Part shown: one piece after another, positions 8,935 through 18,283 of the stretch
Numbering within the stretch: the stretch's first letter is position 1
How the letters are laid out: each line of letters begins with the position of its first letter
Assembly: GCA_017549285.1 (NCBI GenBank)
Contig: JAFYVE010000035.1
Coordinates: 1 to 64,000 of the forward strand
DNA from: Clostridia bacterium
GTDB taxonomy: Bacteria; Bacillota; Clostridia; Oscillospirales; Acutalibacteraceae
Direction of reading: 5' to 3'
DNA length: 64,000 nucleotides
Made by a program: the position numbers and the translations under genes
Notes under the pieces: generated by a model
Told to the model about the DNA's origin: nothing
Database searches by the model: none
Seen by the model: only the letters and a program-made list of their open reading frames with translations

Positions 8935-9904
8935 AAAAGAATTTGTTTACGAAAAAATAGAAAATGTGCCTGAATGTCACGCATCAACCGTTCTGCCTCT
9001 TTCCGACGGCAGAGTTATGGTTGCGTGGTTTGCAGGAGAGCACGAAAAAAACGACAATGTGCGTATATGGTTTTCCGTTAATGAAAACGGAAAATGGAGT
9101 GAACCCTCAAAAGTTCCGTCAGAAGAAAATGTACCTCATTGGAATCCCGTTCTCGATATGAGAAATGACGGTAAAATCAGACTTTATTTCAAAAAAGGCA
9201 AGGAAATAAATGAATGGGTCACATGGTTCTGCGATTCGGCAGACGGAGGAAAGACATGGACCGAAGCGAAAGTTCTTGTTCCTGATGATTTTTCGGGCGG
9301 CAGAGGCCCCGTGAAAAATAAGTGTATAAGAACATCACAAGGACTTCTTTTAGCCCCTGCATCAAGTGAAAAAACAAAACATTGGAGATGCTTTATTGAT
9401 GTTTCACGTGATGACGGTGATACATGGACGAGATGTGATTTTATTGTAAGACCGAGAAAGAATATCGGTCTTGTGCGTATGATTCAGCCCACTCTCTGGG
9501 AGGATGATGATAAGAACATCCATGCTCTTATGAGAACAGACAAGGGAAGAATTTACAAAAGTCACTCTTATGACGGAGGGCTTACATGGTCAAAGGCTGA
9601 AAGAACAGAGCTTCCCAACAACAACAGCGGAATTGACTGTGTCAGAGCATCTGACGGCAAGATTTATCTTGTATATAACCCCGTTGAAGAAAACTGGGGA
9701 GACAGATCACCCCTTGAACTTGCCGTATCGGAAGATAACGGTGAAACTTTCAGAACCGTTCTTGTTCTCGAAAATGAAAAGGGCGGAGAGTTCTCTTACC
9801 CTGCAATAACATGTTATAATAATAAGCTTTATATAACATATACATATAACAGAAAGAAAATAATGTACTGCGAAGTCGGACTTATGAAAGAAGGAAACAA
9901 CTGA
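8924..9904 (+). CDS. BNR-repeat sialidase-like glycosidase
   Basis: This 326-aa protein has a sialidase-like six-bladed propeller (BNR_2 type). Asp-box repeats are visible as SADGGKTW, SRDDGDTW, SYDGGLTW and SEDNGETF. The N-terminus (MVAWFAGEHEKNDNVRIWFS) fits the BNR_2 start. There is no signal peptide, so it would act on imported glycans if it is an enzyme. I cannot confirm the full Arg triad or substrate; a non-sialic glycosidase or phosphorylase-like role is possible. It overlaps hemZ by 11 bp and the next gene by one. Confidence 0.75.
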   Translation: MNFKKEFVYEKIENVPECHASTVLPLSDGRVMVAWFAGEHEKNDNVRIWFSVNENGKWSEPSKVPSEENVPHWNPVLDMRNDGKIRLYFKKGKEINEWVTWFCDSADGGKTWTEAKVLVPDDFSGGRGPVKNKCIRTSQGLLLAPASSEKTKHWRCFIDVSRDDGDTWTRCDFIVRPRKNIGLVRMIQPTLWEDDDKNIHALMRTDKGRIYKSHSYDGGLTWSKAERTELPNNNSGIDCVRASDGKIYLVYNPVEENWGDRSPLELAVSEDNGETFRTVLVLENEKGGEFSYPAITCYNNKLYITYTYNRKKIMYCEVGLMKEGNN

Positions 9905-11676
9905 TGGCAGGACGAAAAAAACAATCACTTTTAAACGGTGCGCTTGTGCTTGTTGTTGCAACCGCATTTGTTGAAATTGTGGGTGTGCTTTATAAAATAC
10001 CTCTTACGGAGCTTATCGGCACTATAGGCAGAGGCTATACGGGTACAGCGTTCAATCTTTATATCCCGATACATAATATAGCCCTTGCAGGTCTTCCCGT
10101 TGCGATTTCAAAGCTTGTGGCACAGAGTGTTGCCGAGGGTAAATTCAATAATGTAAAGAAAATCTATAAAATAGCGCTCAGAATGTTCTTTGTTGCAGGT
10201 ACTGTGGGCACACTTCTTGTTCTTGCTCTTGCATATCCTTACGTGAAGAGTATGGATGCTATGGCTTCATTACCGTCAATCATTATGATTGCCCCTGCCG
10301 TATTCGTCTGTTGTGTAATGGCTACATACAGAGGTTATTATTCGGGGCTCCGCAATCAGACTCCCACAGCACTTTCACAGATGTGCGAAGTTGTGGGCAA
10401 GCTTGCATTCGGTCTCGGACTTGCTTTTGTTGTCCAGCGTTACGGTATGCATTGTTTTGAAAACGGTATGCCCGTTTACGGCACACAGTGTGCAACTGTT
10501 GAAGAAGCCGTTATGGCTCTTACACCTTACGCCTCTGCGGCATCAATTTTCGGTGTCACAATGGGTGCTGTCAGCTCACTTCTTTTCCTTGTTTTAAGAC
10601 ATAAGATTGTTGGTGACAAGATAACAAAAGAAGAGCTTGAATCATCACCTGCAGCCGATACAGGTAAGAATATAGCAAAAATGATGCTCACAATAGCTGT
10701 CCCCGTTGTTGTCAGCACACTTGTTATGAACATAACAAATCTTATTGACTCCTGGTCAATTCAGGCAAGACTTCAGTATGCCGTTGATTCAGGCAGATCG
10801 ATAATTGAAGCTATGTTTCAGGAAGCTATGGCGCTTGCGCCCGAAATGGATAATGTTCAACTCAAATCTTACCTTTACGGTGCATATGAAATAGCGCTTG
10901 ACTTCAGAAATCTTGTTCCCACAATCACAACCACACTCGGTATGAGTGCAATCCCCGTTCTTGCCGAAGCGTGGACTCTTAAAAACAAACTTATGATACG
11001 CTCATCAATTGAGTCTGTTATGAGAGTTGCTATGCTCATTTCGCTTCCTGCAGGTATCGGTATGGCGATACTTTCAGAGGACCTTCTCAATATTATGTAC
11101 GGCGTATCTGACAGCATTACAATTTCAGCAACCGTTATGGCGCTTTACGGATGCTTCACATTCATTATGGCGGCGGCTCAGCCTCTTATCAATATGCTTC
11201 AGGCAATAGGCAGGGCAGATGTGCCGATGAAAGCTGTCGGTTTTGCTGCAGTTGCAAAGGTTGTTGTAAATTTCATTCTCGTAGGTATTCCCGGAATGAA
11301 TATCCTCGGTGCTATTGTGGGTACATTCTGTTTCTATATTATTACCGTAAGCTATAACCTCAATGCACTCATCAAGGAAACAGGCGTTAATCTCAACTAT
11401 AAGTCAGTTTTCTTCAAACCCCTTTTATGTGCGCTTATGTGCGGTACGGGTGCGTGGGCTGTGTCGGGTATATGCAGGAATGTTTTCCCCTCATTTGAAC
11501 TCGGTTCAAGAATTTCAGCTTCAACCGTTTCGGCAGTAATAGGTATTGTTGCGGCAGTTATAATATATGTTCTCGCATTACTTTTTACAAAATCAATTGT
11601 CCGTGACGATGTGAAAATGCTCCCCAAGGGAGAAAAAATCTGCAAAATACTTGAAAAATATGACCTGATAGGGTAA
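9904..11676 (+). CDS. SpoVB/MurJ-type polysaccharide flippase
   Basis: This 590-aa polytopic membrane protein of the MATE/MVF superfamily has N-terminal LLNGALVLVVATAFVEIVGVL, then the SpoVB-like stretch ALAGLPVAISKLVAQ, APAVFVCCVMATYRGYYSGL, and about 14 predicted hydrophobic segments. SpoVB-like proteins are thought to flip lipid-linked cell-wall or spore-cortex precursors. A sporulation role is plausible in this spore former, but a MurJ-like or exopolysaccharide role cannot be excluded. It starts within the stop of the BNR gene (TGATG) and is followed 13 bases later by mazG. Confidence 0.82.
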   Translation: MAGRKKQSLLNGALVLVVATAFVEIVGVLYKIPLTELIGTIGRGYTGTAFNLYIPIHNIALAGLPVAISKLVAQSVAEGKFNNVKKIYKIALRMFFVAGTVGTLLVLALAYPYVKSMDAMASLPSIIMIAPAVFVCCVMATYRGYYSGLRNQTPTALSQMCEVVGKLAFGLGLAFVVQRYGMHCFENGMPVYGTQCATVEEAVMALTPYASAASIFGVTMGAVSSLLFLVLRHKIVGDKITKEELESSPAADTGKNIAKMMLTIAVPVVVSTLVMNITNLIDSWSIQARLQYAVDSGRSIIEAMFQEAMALAPEMDNVQLKSYLYGAYEIALDFRNLVPTITTTLGMSAIPVLAEAWTLKNKLMIRSSIESVMRVAMLISLPAGIGMAILSEDLLNIMYGVSDSITISATVMALYGCFTFIMAAAQPLINMLQAIGRADVPMKAVGFAAVAKVVVNFILVGIPGMNILGAIVGTFCFYIITVSYNLNALIKETGVNLNYKSVFFKPLLCALMCGTGAWAVSGICRNVFPSFELGSRISASTVSAVIGIVAAVIIYVLALLFTKSIVRDDVKMLPKGEKICKILEKYDLIG

Positions 11677-11689
11677 AATAAGTCAGAAA

Positions 11690-12427
11690 ATGAAAAAACA
11701 GGACGGAAAATTTGAAATGGCTGTTGACTATCCGATAAAAGATAAGTATAATATAGAAGACTTGCTTGAGATTATGAGAATTCTCAGAGCTCCCGGCGGT
11801 TGCCCGTGGGATGCCGAGCAGAATCACGAAACAATAAAGAAGAACCTTATTGAAGAAACTTATGAAGTTATTGAAGCTGTCAATAAGGAAGATACGGAGC
11901 TTCTTAAAGAAGAGCTCGGTGATGTTCTTCTTCAGGTTGTTTTTCACGCTGCTATGGAAGAGGAGAAAGGTGTTTTCAGTTTCTCTGATGTTGCCGACGG
12001 AATCTGCAAAAAGCTTATAGAACGTCATCCCCACGTTTTCGGTGATATCAAGGTTTCGGGAACAGATGATGTTCTCACAAATTGGGATGCCATAAAACGC
12101 AATTCAAAAAAACAGAAAACAACTACTGATGCTATGGAGTCAGTTCCCAGAGAGTTACCCGCTTTGATGCGTGCTGCAAAGCTTCAGTCAAAAGCTGCAA
12201 AAGCAGGCGTTGAAGTCAACGGTGATGTTTCTGCTTATGTGGCAGAAAAAGCTTCGGCAGAAATCAGCGAAAAATCAGTCGGAGAACTTCTTTTTGCAGT
12301 CTGTGCTGCTGCAAGACAGAATGATATAGATCCCGAAGAGGCTCTTACAAAAGTTTCTGATGAATTTCTTTCGTCATTCGGGGCATATGAAAAGAGTGTA
12401 GACAAAAACTTCTCACTCTATAAATAA
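11690..12427 (+). CDS. mazG: Nucleoside triphosphate pyrophosphohydrolase MazG
   Basis: MazG hydrolyses (d)NTPs to the monophosphate and PPi, cleaning the nucleotide pool. The protein has LRAPGGCPWDAEQNHETI and the metal-binding block EETYEVIEAV...KEELGDVLLQVVFHA, all intact, then FSFSDVADGICKKLIERHPHVFGD. The second half carries a weaker repeat of the fold, as in two-domain MazG. At 245 aa it is near the usual length. Start choice is uncertain: ATG 11690 lacks a good ribosome site and ATG 11717 follows GGACGG. It ends the recJ-to-mazG same-strand run. Confidence 0.92.
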   Translation: MKKQDGKFEMAVDYPIKDKYNIEDLLEIMRILRAPGGCPWDAEQNHETIKKNLIEETYEVIEAVNKEDTELLKEELGDVLLQVVFHAAMEEEKGVFSFSDVADGICKKLIERHPHVFGDIKVSGTDDVLTNWDAIKRNSKKQKTTTDAMESVPRELPALMRAAKLQSKAAKAGVEVNGDVSAYVAEKASAEISEKSVGELLFAVCAAARQNDIDPEEALTKVSDEFLSSFGAYEKSVDKNFSLYK

Positions 12428-12485
12428 TTGCCAAATATTGTATTATAATAGATTTGGAAGATAATATAAAGGAGGAAAAAAGATA

Positions 12486-12761
12486 ATGAAGAAGACAGAC
12501 CTCGTTGCTGCAGTTGCAGCTAAGGCAGACCTTTCAAAGAAGGATGCAGAAGCAGCTGTTAACGCAGTTGTTGCTGCTGTTTCAGAAGCTCTTGCTAACG
12601 GCGACAGTGTTCAGCTTGTAGGCTTCGGTACATTCGACGTTCGTGAACGTTCAGAAAAGCAGTGCCGTAACCCCAGAACAGGCGAAACAATGACTGTTGC
12701 TGCTACAAAGGTTCCCGCTTTCAAGGCAGGCAAGGCTCTCAAAGACGCTGTTGCAAAGTAA
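12486..12761 (+). CDS. hup: HU family DNA-binding protein
   Basis: This 91-aa histone-like HU protein bends and compacts DNA. It starts MKKTDLVAAVAAKADLSKKDAEAAV, has the DNA-arm region FGTFDVRERSEKQCRNPRTG with the RNPxTGE motif, and ends VPAFKAGKALKDAV. The ribosome-binding site AAAGGAGG is strong, and codon use (gct, ctt, ttc, aag) suggests high expression. A perfect TATAAT lies at 12444-12449, but I find no good -35 at the right spacing, so the promoter is only half supported. A strong terminator follows. Confidence 0.97.
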   Translation: MKKTDLVAAVAAKADLSKKDAEAAVNAVVAAVSEALANGDSVQLVGFGTFDVRERSEKQCRNPRTGETMTVAATKVPAFKAGKALKDAVAK

Positions 12762-12780
12762 TTCAATCTTTTCCTTAATA

Positions 12781-12815
12781 AAAAAGCAGAGAAGCTTTAT
12801 GCTTCTCTGCTTTTT
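12781..12815. terminator. Bidirectional terminator between HU gene and WYL gene
   Basis: Perfect stem AGCAGAGAAGC (12785-12795) with GCTTCTCTGCT (12801-12811), loop TTTAT, A-run on the left and T-run on the right. It can end both the HU transcript and the convergent WYL transcript. Confidence 0.9.
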
Positions 12816-13802
12816 TTATTTCAGTCTGTCAAGAGCCTGTGTGAGCTGTTCTCTGTATTCTTTAACTGCTTTTTCGGGAGCTGTGATTGTCATTTCTCCA
12901 CCGAATGTGAATACCCAAGAATAAAGGGTAGGCGTGAGTGCAGCGTCAATTGTAACGGTGTATTCTCCGTCTTCTGTGGGAATGAATTTCACCTTTTTGC
13001 CGAATTTATCTATTACGGCACCTGCAAACTTATCGGGAGTTTTGAGCGTTACTGATTCAATCTTTCCCGAAAACATTCTCAGCGTTGCGTTTGAATACTC
13101 GGCAACATCAAACTTTCTGAAATAGCCCTTACCGTCACGTGATTCATTCACAATGTCCACTTTATCCATTTTATCAACACGGTAATGCTTTATAAGAGCC
13201 GATTTTGATTCATATGCGATAAGATAATATTTCTCATTATCAAACTGCAGGGCAAAGGGACTTACTTTTATAGGATTTCCTCCGTTGTGGTAATGCTTTT
13301 TCTTATCTGCACCGTAGTTGTAATAAAGGAATGAAATCTGCTTGTCATCGTGGATTGCGGCATAGATATTATCTGTGTTGTAATATATCGATTCGTTTTC
13401 ATTCTTGATTCTGTTAACGATGAAAACTTCTCTTTCAAGCTCTTTGCGGTCATATTCGCTCACAAGATTGCCGAGCTTTTTTATAAGCTCAAAACTCTTT
13501 TTCTGTGTTATGAATCTTGAAGACTGGATTGCATCAACAAGAAGCTTGAGCTCGGTTATCTGAAAATCTCTTGAAAGCAGATTGAAGCCGCCGTTTCTGC
13601 CTCTTGTTATATTGATATCCATGCCGAGATTCTGCAGTGCTTCAATATCTGAATAAATGCTTTTTCTTTCGGCTGTTATGCCGTTTTCCGAAAGCATACT
13701 TATAATATCCTGCGTTGAAACGGAATTGTTTTCATCTGTTTTTTCAAGCAGATACTGTGCTATTCTTATGAGTTTAAGTTTTTGTGTTTCATTTCTGGGC
13801 AT
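12816..13802 (-). CDS. WYL-domain transcriptional regulator
   Basis: This 328-aa regulator has an N-terminal winged helix (about residues 1-70: VSTQDIISMLSENGITAERKSIYSDIEAL, then the wing GRNGGFNLLSR). A WYL sensor domain follows (KVSPFALQFDNEKYYLIAYE and HYRVDKM) with a WCX-like C-terminus. WYL proteins sense nucleotide-like or other small ligands, and many act as repressors or activators of neighbours. AGAGGTG lies seven bases before the ATG. It is divergent from the GPH transporter/phosphoesterase/PI-PLC unit, which is the obvious candidate target. Confidence 0.9.
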   Translation of the reverse strand: MPRNETQKLKLIRIAQYLLEKTDENNSVSTQDIISMLSENGITAERKSIYSDIEALQNLGMDINITRGRNGGFNLLSRDFQITELKLLVDAIQSSRFITQKKSFELIKKLGNLVSEYDRKELEREVFIVNRIKNENESIYYNTDNIYAAIHDDKQISFLYYNYGADKKKHYHNGGNPIKVSPFALQFDNEKYYLIAYESKSALIKHYRVDKMDKVDIVNESRDGKGYFRKFDVAEYSNATLRMFSGKIESVTLKTPDKFAGAVIDKFGKKVKFIPTEDGEYTVTIDAALTPTLYSWVFTFGGEMTITAPEKAVKEYREQLTQALDRLK

Positions 13803-13905
13803 TTTTTTACACCTCTTTGTCTGACTGAATGTATTATAACATATAATGTGTCCTAAAAACAGTACCTTTTTAATATTTTAAATAAAATAATTAATATATA
13901 AAATA

Positions 13906-13934
13906 TTGATTTGTAATAAGCTTAATGGTATAAT
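13906..13934 (+). promoter_or_regulatory. Sigma-A promoter for GPH transporter operon
   Basis: -35 TTGATT at 13906-13911, 17-base spacer, perfect -10 TATAAT at 13929-13934. It lies in the divergent WYL/GPH interval. A small hairpin (CTGCA/TGCAG) follows in the leader. Confidence 0.7.
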
Positions 13935-13991
13935 ACAAAAAAAGAAAAAATCTGCATTATTTTTGTGCAGATTGATAGGAGGAAGATGCAG

Positions 13992-15434
13992 ATGAGTTCT
14001 TCTGCAACTGAAACAAAATATCTTAAAACGAAAGAATGGATACTTTACCTTGCAGGTGTGTTCTTCTATACAATGATGACAGGTATGGTTGGCGGTAACA
14101 GAAATGCTTACCTTGTAAACGTTCTCGGTCTTCCCGAAGAAACAAACGCATTCTGTTCTGCAGTTACAAGTATTTCATGCTTTATTCTCAACTTCTTTAT
14201 CGTTATGTACATTGACGGCAGAAAGATGGGAAAAAAGGGTAAGTTCAGACCTATTGTTCTTACAATTGCTCTGCCAATGTTCATTATTCTTATGCTCAAC
14301 TTCATCGCTCCCAAGGGTATTGCAGGCACAACACTCATTATCTATGTTCTCACAATCAATATCGCATGGGGCCTTATCTGCACATTCGGTAACTCAATCA
14401 ATATGATTGCCAATGTTATGACTCCCAATATGAAAGAACGTGACCAGCTTCTTTCTTTCAGAAGTATTTCATCAGCTGTAGGTAACTCTGCACCCCTTGT
14501 TGTTCTTCTTGTTGTAGGTGCAATCTGGAAGGATAATGAAGGTCTTCAGTATATCATTTCATCAGCAATCTGTGGTGTTGCAGGTGTTATAACGGTTCTT
14601 CTCGGTATGAATGTTGTAAGAGAAAGAATTCCTTACACAGCAGAAAAGAAGAATCCCCTTGAAGGTTTCAAGGACATTATCAGCAATAAATACGCATGGA
14701 CAATCATTTTCTCTGAATTCCTCAAGAGCTTCAGAGGTATTGCTACATATATGGAAACATTCCTTGCAATTGCTGTTCTCGGCTCAGCATCAAAGAAGAT
14801 CATCTTTGTTCTTCCCGTAGGTATCGGTACTGCTGTTGGTATGCTTGTTATCAATTTCCTTCTTAAGAAGTTCAATGCAAGAGTCCTCTATATCGCAAGC
14901 GGTATTTATTCTGTTACAGCAAACTGTATCGCATTCACAGTCGGTTATTTCTATTTCAAAAATCCCAATACGCTTCTTATGATTGTATTTGTTGCATTCC
15001 TCTTCCTTATCGGTCTTCAGTTCGGTGCATCCAATCTTCTTCCTTCAATGTTCCAGGCAGACGTTCTTGAAGATATTGAGCTTAAAACAGGCAAACGTCT
15101 TGACGCTTCAATGCCCTTTGTTATTTCAATCGGCACACTTATAAGCGGTACTATAGCAAGTACACTCGCACCCCTTGTACTTTACGGAGACAATTCAATT
15201 ATCCACTATGTTCCTCCCGTTGACGGAAGCAGTATTGTTCCCGAACAGACTTTTGAAACAAAGATTCTTCTCCTGTTCTTCTATACAATTATTCACGGTA
15301 TAATGATGTTCCTTGCCGGTGTGCCTTTCTTCTTCTATAAACTTACAGGTAAGACAAAGGAAGACATTCACAACGCAGTTATTGAAAAGAGAAAAAATAA
15401 TTCTCAGACGGAGGAAATCAATGAAGTCATTTAA
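13992..15434 (+). CDS. GPH/MFS-family sugar cation symporter
   Basis: This roughly 480-aa membrane transporter has 12 likely membrane segments and resembles the glycoside-pentoside-hexuronide symporter family of the major facilitator superfamily. Supporting stretches are the loop DGRKMGKKGKFRP after helix 2 and LLPSMFQADVLEDIELKTGKR late in the protein. Substrate is unknown. ATG 13992 is preferred because AGGAGG is nine bases upstream; GTG 13965 and ATG 13986 are poorly placed. It overlaps the next gene by 14 bp, so uptake is coupled to a phosphoesterase and a PI-PLC-like enzyme. That suggests a phosphorylated or inositol-containing solute, which is inference only. Confidence 0.83.
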   Translation: MSSSATETKYLKTKEWILYLAGVFFYTMMTGMVGGNRNAYLVNVLGLPEETNAFCSAVTSISCFILNFFIVMYIDGRKMGKKGKFRPIVLTIALPMFIILMLNFIAPKGIAGTTLIIYVLTINIAWGLICTFGNSINMIANVMTPNMKERDQLLSFRSISSAVGNSAPLVVLLVVGAIWKDNEGLQYIISSAICGVAGVITVLLGMNVVRERIPYTAEKKNPLEGFKDIISNKYAWTIIFSEFLKSFRGIATYMETFLAIAVLGSASKKIIFVLPVGIGTAVGMLVINFLLKKFNARVLYIASGIYSVTANCIAFTVGYFYFKNPNTLLMIVFVAFLFLIGLQFGASNLLPSMFQADVLEDIELKTGKRLDASMPFVISIGTLISGTIASTLAPLVLYGDNSIIHYVPPVDGSSIVPEQTFETKILLLFFYTIIHGIMMFLAGVPFFFYKLTGKTKEDIHNAVIEKRKNNSQTEEINEVI

Positions 15435-16779
15435 ATTTTTTGTTATAACAGATACTCATTATTTTGCAAAAAGCCTTTCGGCAACAGGTGATGCTTATAA
15501 AGAATTTATGGAATTCGAGCAGAAATGCTTTGCCGAAACGTCAGCGATAAACGAAGCTGCTTTTGAATATCTTGCTAATCAGAATGAAGCAGATACAATT
15601 CTTATTGCAGGTGACCTTTCGTTTAACGGTGAAAAGGCAAGTCATGAGGAGTTTGTGGGGCTTCTTAATAAGCTCAAAAATGCAGGTAAAGACGTTTATG
15701 TCGTTACTGCAGGTCACGATATGGAGCCGAATCCTTTCCAGTATACCGAAGAGGGACGAGTTCATGTTGAAGGCGTAAAATTCTCTGACCTTTATGACTA
15801 TTACCGTGATTTCGGTTATGATAAGGCAATTTCATTCTACAGAGAAAACCTTTCATATGTCGCACAGCTTGCAGATGGTGTAAGACTTCTTGTTCTTTGT
15901 AATGACAGTGAGGGAAAGAAGAATATTGCTTATACAGATGAACTTCTCAGCTGGGCAAAAGAGCAGATGGATAAGGCAAAGGAAGACGGTCAGATGATGT
16001 TTGCAATGGAGCATTATCCCGTGCTTCCGGGTCAGCCTATTCTCACTCTTATCGGTGATGCAAGACAGAAAGAGAGCAAAAAACTTTACACTCTTCTTGC
16101 CGATAACGGTGTGCATCTTATCTTTACCGGACATATGCATAATCAGAGCATAAATGTTGTTGAAACAGAAAACGGCAATAAATTCTATGATGTCTGCACA
16201 GGTGCACTTATCGGTTGTCCCGCATTTATGCGTCTTTGTACTATTGAAGATGAAAATACAGTTGATATAAAGAGCATACCCGTCCCCGATTTTGAATGGG
16301 ATACAAAAGGAAAAGACTGTAAAACATATCTCCGTGACCAGTTTGAAAGTATGATAAGAATGATTGTTTATTGTATGGAAACAAATCCCGGAAGAAGTCT
16401 GCGTAAACTCGGCGGAGATAATCCCAAGCTTCATAAGTTTGTTTCTTTTGTCGGTAAAAAACTCAGCACTTTGACAGTCGGAAAGGTTGCACGTTTCTTC
16501 TTTGTAAAGGCTCATAAAGACATTAAAGACAAAAGATTCATTGATCTTGTTGTTGATATTGCAAGAAATGCATTCGAGGGTGATCAGCCTTTTGTTGAAG
16601 GCACACCGGAGGGTGATACAGTGCTTAAAGTTTTCAGAAGACTGAATCCCGTATTCAATATTCTCAACAAAAAGCTTCACGGCTCTCAGGGTGAAGAAAT
16701 TGATATGTATGAACTTCTGAAACATTCGCTGGGTAACTACGGCATTTCAGATTACAATGCAACGCTTAAACTCAGATAA
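15421..16779 (+). CDS. Calcineurin-like metallophosphoesterase
   Basis: This 452-aa phosphoesterase has the five-block metal site: VITDTHY (Asp, His), AGDLSFNG, TAGHDMEP (where most relatives have GNHD), FAMEHYPV and FTGHMHNQ. There is no signal peptide, so it acts in the cytoplasm. ATG 15421 is chosen with GGAGG six bases upstream; the longer reading frame before it runs inside the transporter gene. The C-terminal 150 residues are a family-specific extension. Its place between a transporter and a PI-PLC-like gene suggests a shared phosphodiester or phosphoester pathway. Confidence 0.88.
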   Translation: MKSFKFFVITDTHYFAKSLSATGDAYKEFMEFEQKCFAETSAINEAAFEYLANQNEADTILIAGDLSFNGEKASHEEFVGLLNKLKNAGKDVYVVTAGHDMEPNPFQYTEEGRVHVEGVKFSDLYDYYRDFGYDKAISFYRENLSYVAQLADGVRLLVLCNDSEGKKNIAYTDELLSWAKEQMDKAKEDGQMMFAMEHYPVLPGQPILTLIGDARQKESKKLYTLLADNGVHLIFTGHMHNQSINVVETENGNKFYDVCTGALIGCPAFMRLCTIEDENTVDIKSIPVPDFEWDTKGKDCKTYLRDQFESMIRMIVYCMETNPGRSLRKLGGDNPKLHKFVSFVGKKLSTLTVGKVARFFFVKAHKDIKDKRFIDLVVDIARNAFEGDQPFVEGTPEGDTVLKVFRRLNPVFNILNKKLHGSQGEEIDMYELLKHSLGNYGISDYNATLKLR

Positions 16780-16780
16780 T

Positions 16781-17653
16781 ATGAAAAAATGGATGAAAAA
16801 TATTCCCGATGAAAAGAAAATCACGGGGATAAATATGCCCGGCACCCATGACAGCGCCTGTCGTTTTGTGGATTTCGGGTTTATAAGTCAGACGCAGACA
16901 TTGTCTGTGACACAGCAGCTTGAGGCGGGAGTCAGATATTTTGATTTCCGCTTTAAATTGGTTTGTGACACCTTTCTTGCAAACCACAGCATATGTTACT
17001 GCAGAAAGAAAAAAGGCTTTTGGAATGAAGTGCTGACCTGTGATGACATCGTGAAAGAATGTTTTGATTTTCTCTCTGAAAACCCAACGGAAACAATCCT
17101 TTTTCAGTTAAAAGAAGCAGAAAGTCACACGGGTGATGAATTTTATAATGTTTTCTATAAGAAATACATTGAAGATGTTCCGGGAAAATGGTTTATTGAA
17201 AACAGAATTCCTGCAATGGGTGAGGTAAGAGGTAAAATAATTCTTTTAAGGGCAGTTTCCGTCGATAAGGAAAAATTCACCGATAAAAATTCGGGAATCG
17301 ATTTTACTGCTTATCCTTATGTCGGTTCATTCAATGTTGACGACTGGAGAAGGGGAGAATTAAAAAAACTTGACGGTACTTCTTACGGTGCAATGCTTGT
17401 TCAGGATTCCTACAAATCCGAGGGGAAACATAAATTGCAGACCGTTACCCGTTTCCTTGAAAGCAACCTGCGGGATGATGAATTCAACATCTGTTACACG
17501 AGCTGTACAAGGATTTTTGTTCCGAGAATAAATGTTAAATATATAAATAAACAGATTCTGTCATATAATTTTAAAAGAAAATATTACGGAATAATTGTAA
17601 CAGATTTCATTGATAAAGAAATTTCGGGAAAAATAATCCGTACCAATTTTTAA
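16781..17653 (+). CDS. PI-PLC-like phosphodiesterase
   Basis: This 290-aa protein has a phosphatidylinositol-specific phospholipase C X-domain. GTHDSA supplies the first catalytic His, YFDFRF the Arg, and FLANHSICY the second His; YGIIVTDF near the end matches the family's closing strand. There is no signal peptide, unlike secreted bacterial PI-PLCs, so it may cleave an imported glycerophosphodiester or act on the inner membrane face. ATG 16781 directly after the upstream stop is preferred over ATG 16757. It ends the GPH-phosphoesterase unit. Confidence 0.85.
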   Translation: MKKWMKNIPDEKKITGINMPGTHDSACRFVDFGFISQTQTLSVTQQLEAGVRYFDFRFKLVCDTFLANHSICYCRKKKGFWNEVLTCDDIVKECFDFLSENPTETILFQLKEAESHTGDEFYNVFYKKYIEDVPGKWFIENRIPAMGEVRGKIILLRAVSVDKEKFTDKNSGIDFTAYPYVGSFNVDDWRRGELKKLDGTSYGAMLVQDSYKSEGKHKLQTVTRFLESNLRDDEFNICYTSCTRIFVPRINVKYINKQILSYNFKRKYYGIIVTDFIDKEISGKIIRTNF

Positions 17654-17668
17654 GAAAGGGTGTATCAT

Positions 17669-18283
17669 ATGAAAAAAATTATCTCCGCTGTTTTAGTTGT
17701 TTTTTCACTTCTTCTGCTTGTTGCTTGTTCACAGCAGAATGAAAACACACCTCAGACACCTGATAATTCACTGTCAGGTCAGGCTGATGAAACAGTCAGT
17801 AATAATGATGTTACTGTTGCAGATGATGCCGTTTTCGGTAGATTCAATGCTACAGATTTAAACGGTAACCACGTTGATGAAAGCATATTTGCAAAGAATA
17901 AAATCACAATGGTCAATCTATGGGGCACATTCTGCGGACCGTGTATTTATGAAATGCCTTTCCTCGGTGAAATTTCAAAAGAGTATGCCGATAAGGGGGT
18001 AGGCGTTGTCGGTATTGTTATTGATATGACTGATAACGAAGGTAATATTTTTGAAGCACAGCATAACGATGCTCTCGATATTGTTGCACAGACAAAAGTT
18101 GAATATGTCAATATTGTTCCTTCAAAGGAGCTTATGGAAAGAAAGATATCATCTGTTTTCAGCGTTCCCGAAACAATATTCATTGATTCGGAAGGAAAAC
18201 AAATAGGTCAGAGTTATCTTGGCGCCAGAAGCAAAGCTGAATGGAAAAAAATAATTGACGGACTGCTCGGTGAAGTTGAGTGA
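17669..18283 (+). CDS. TlpA/ResA-like thioredoxin lipoprotein
   Basis: This 204-aa exported thioredoxin-fold protein has a lipobox (LLLVACSQQ) putting the mature Cys at about residue 18, then a Thr/Asn-rich linker. The redox-active WGTFCGPCIYEMPF motif and a C-terminal thioredoxin half with the cis-Pro stretch SVPETIFID follow. It would reduce or isomerise thiols outside the membrane. ATG 17669 follows AAAGGGTG. It overlaps the next small gene by four bases and precedes a polyferredoxin membrane protein; the three look like one electron-delivery unit. Confidence 0.9.
   Translation: MKKIISAVLVVFSLLLLVACSQQNENTPQTPDNSLSGQADETVSNNDVTVADDAVFGRFNATDLNGNHVDESIFAKNKITMVNLWGTFCGPCIYEMPFLGEISKEYADKGVGVVGIVIDMTDNEGNIFEAQHNDALDIVAQTKVEYVNIVPSKELMERKISSVFSVPETIFIDSEGKQIGQSYLGARSKAEWKKIIDGLLGEVE

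Noticed and set aside
12428-12449. Full sigma-A promoter for the HU gene
   Set aside because: TTGCCA lies only 10 bases from the perfect TATAAT; no -35 has proper spacing, so only the -10 is reported.
15853-16725. Long open frame (290 codons) on the minus strand
   Set aside because: It lies opposite the metallophosphoesterase gene, is rich in Cys, His and Phe as expected of a mirror frame, and has no ribosome site or family motif.
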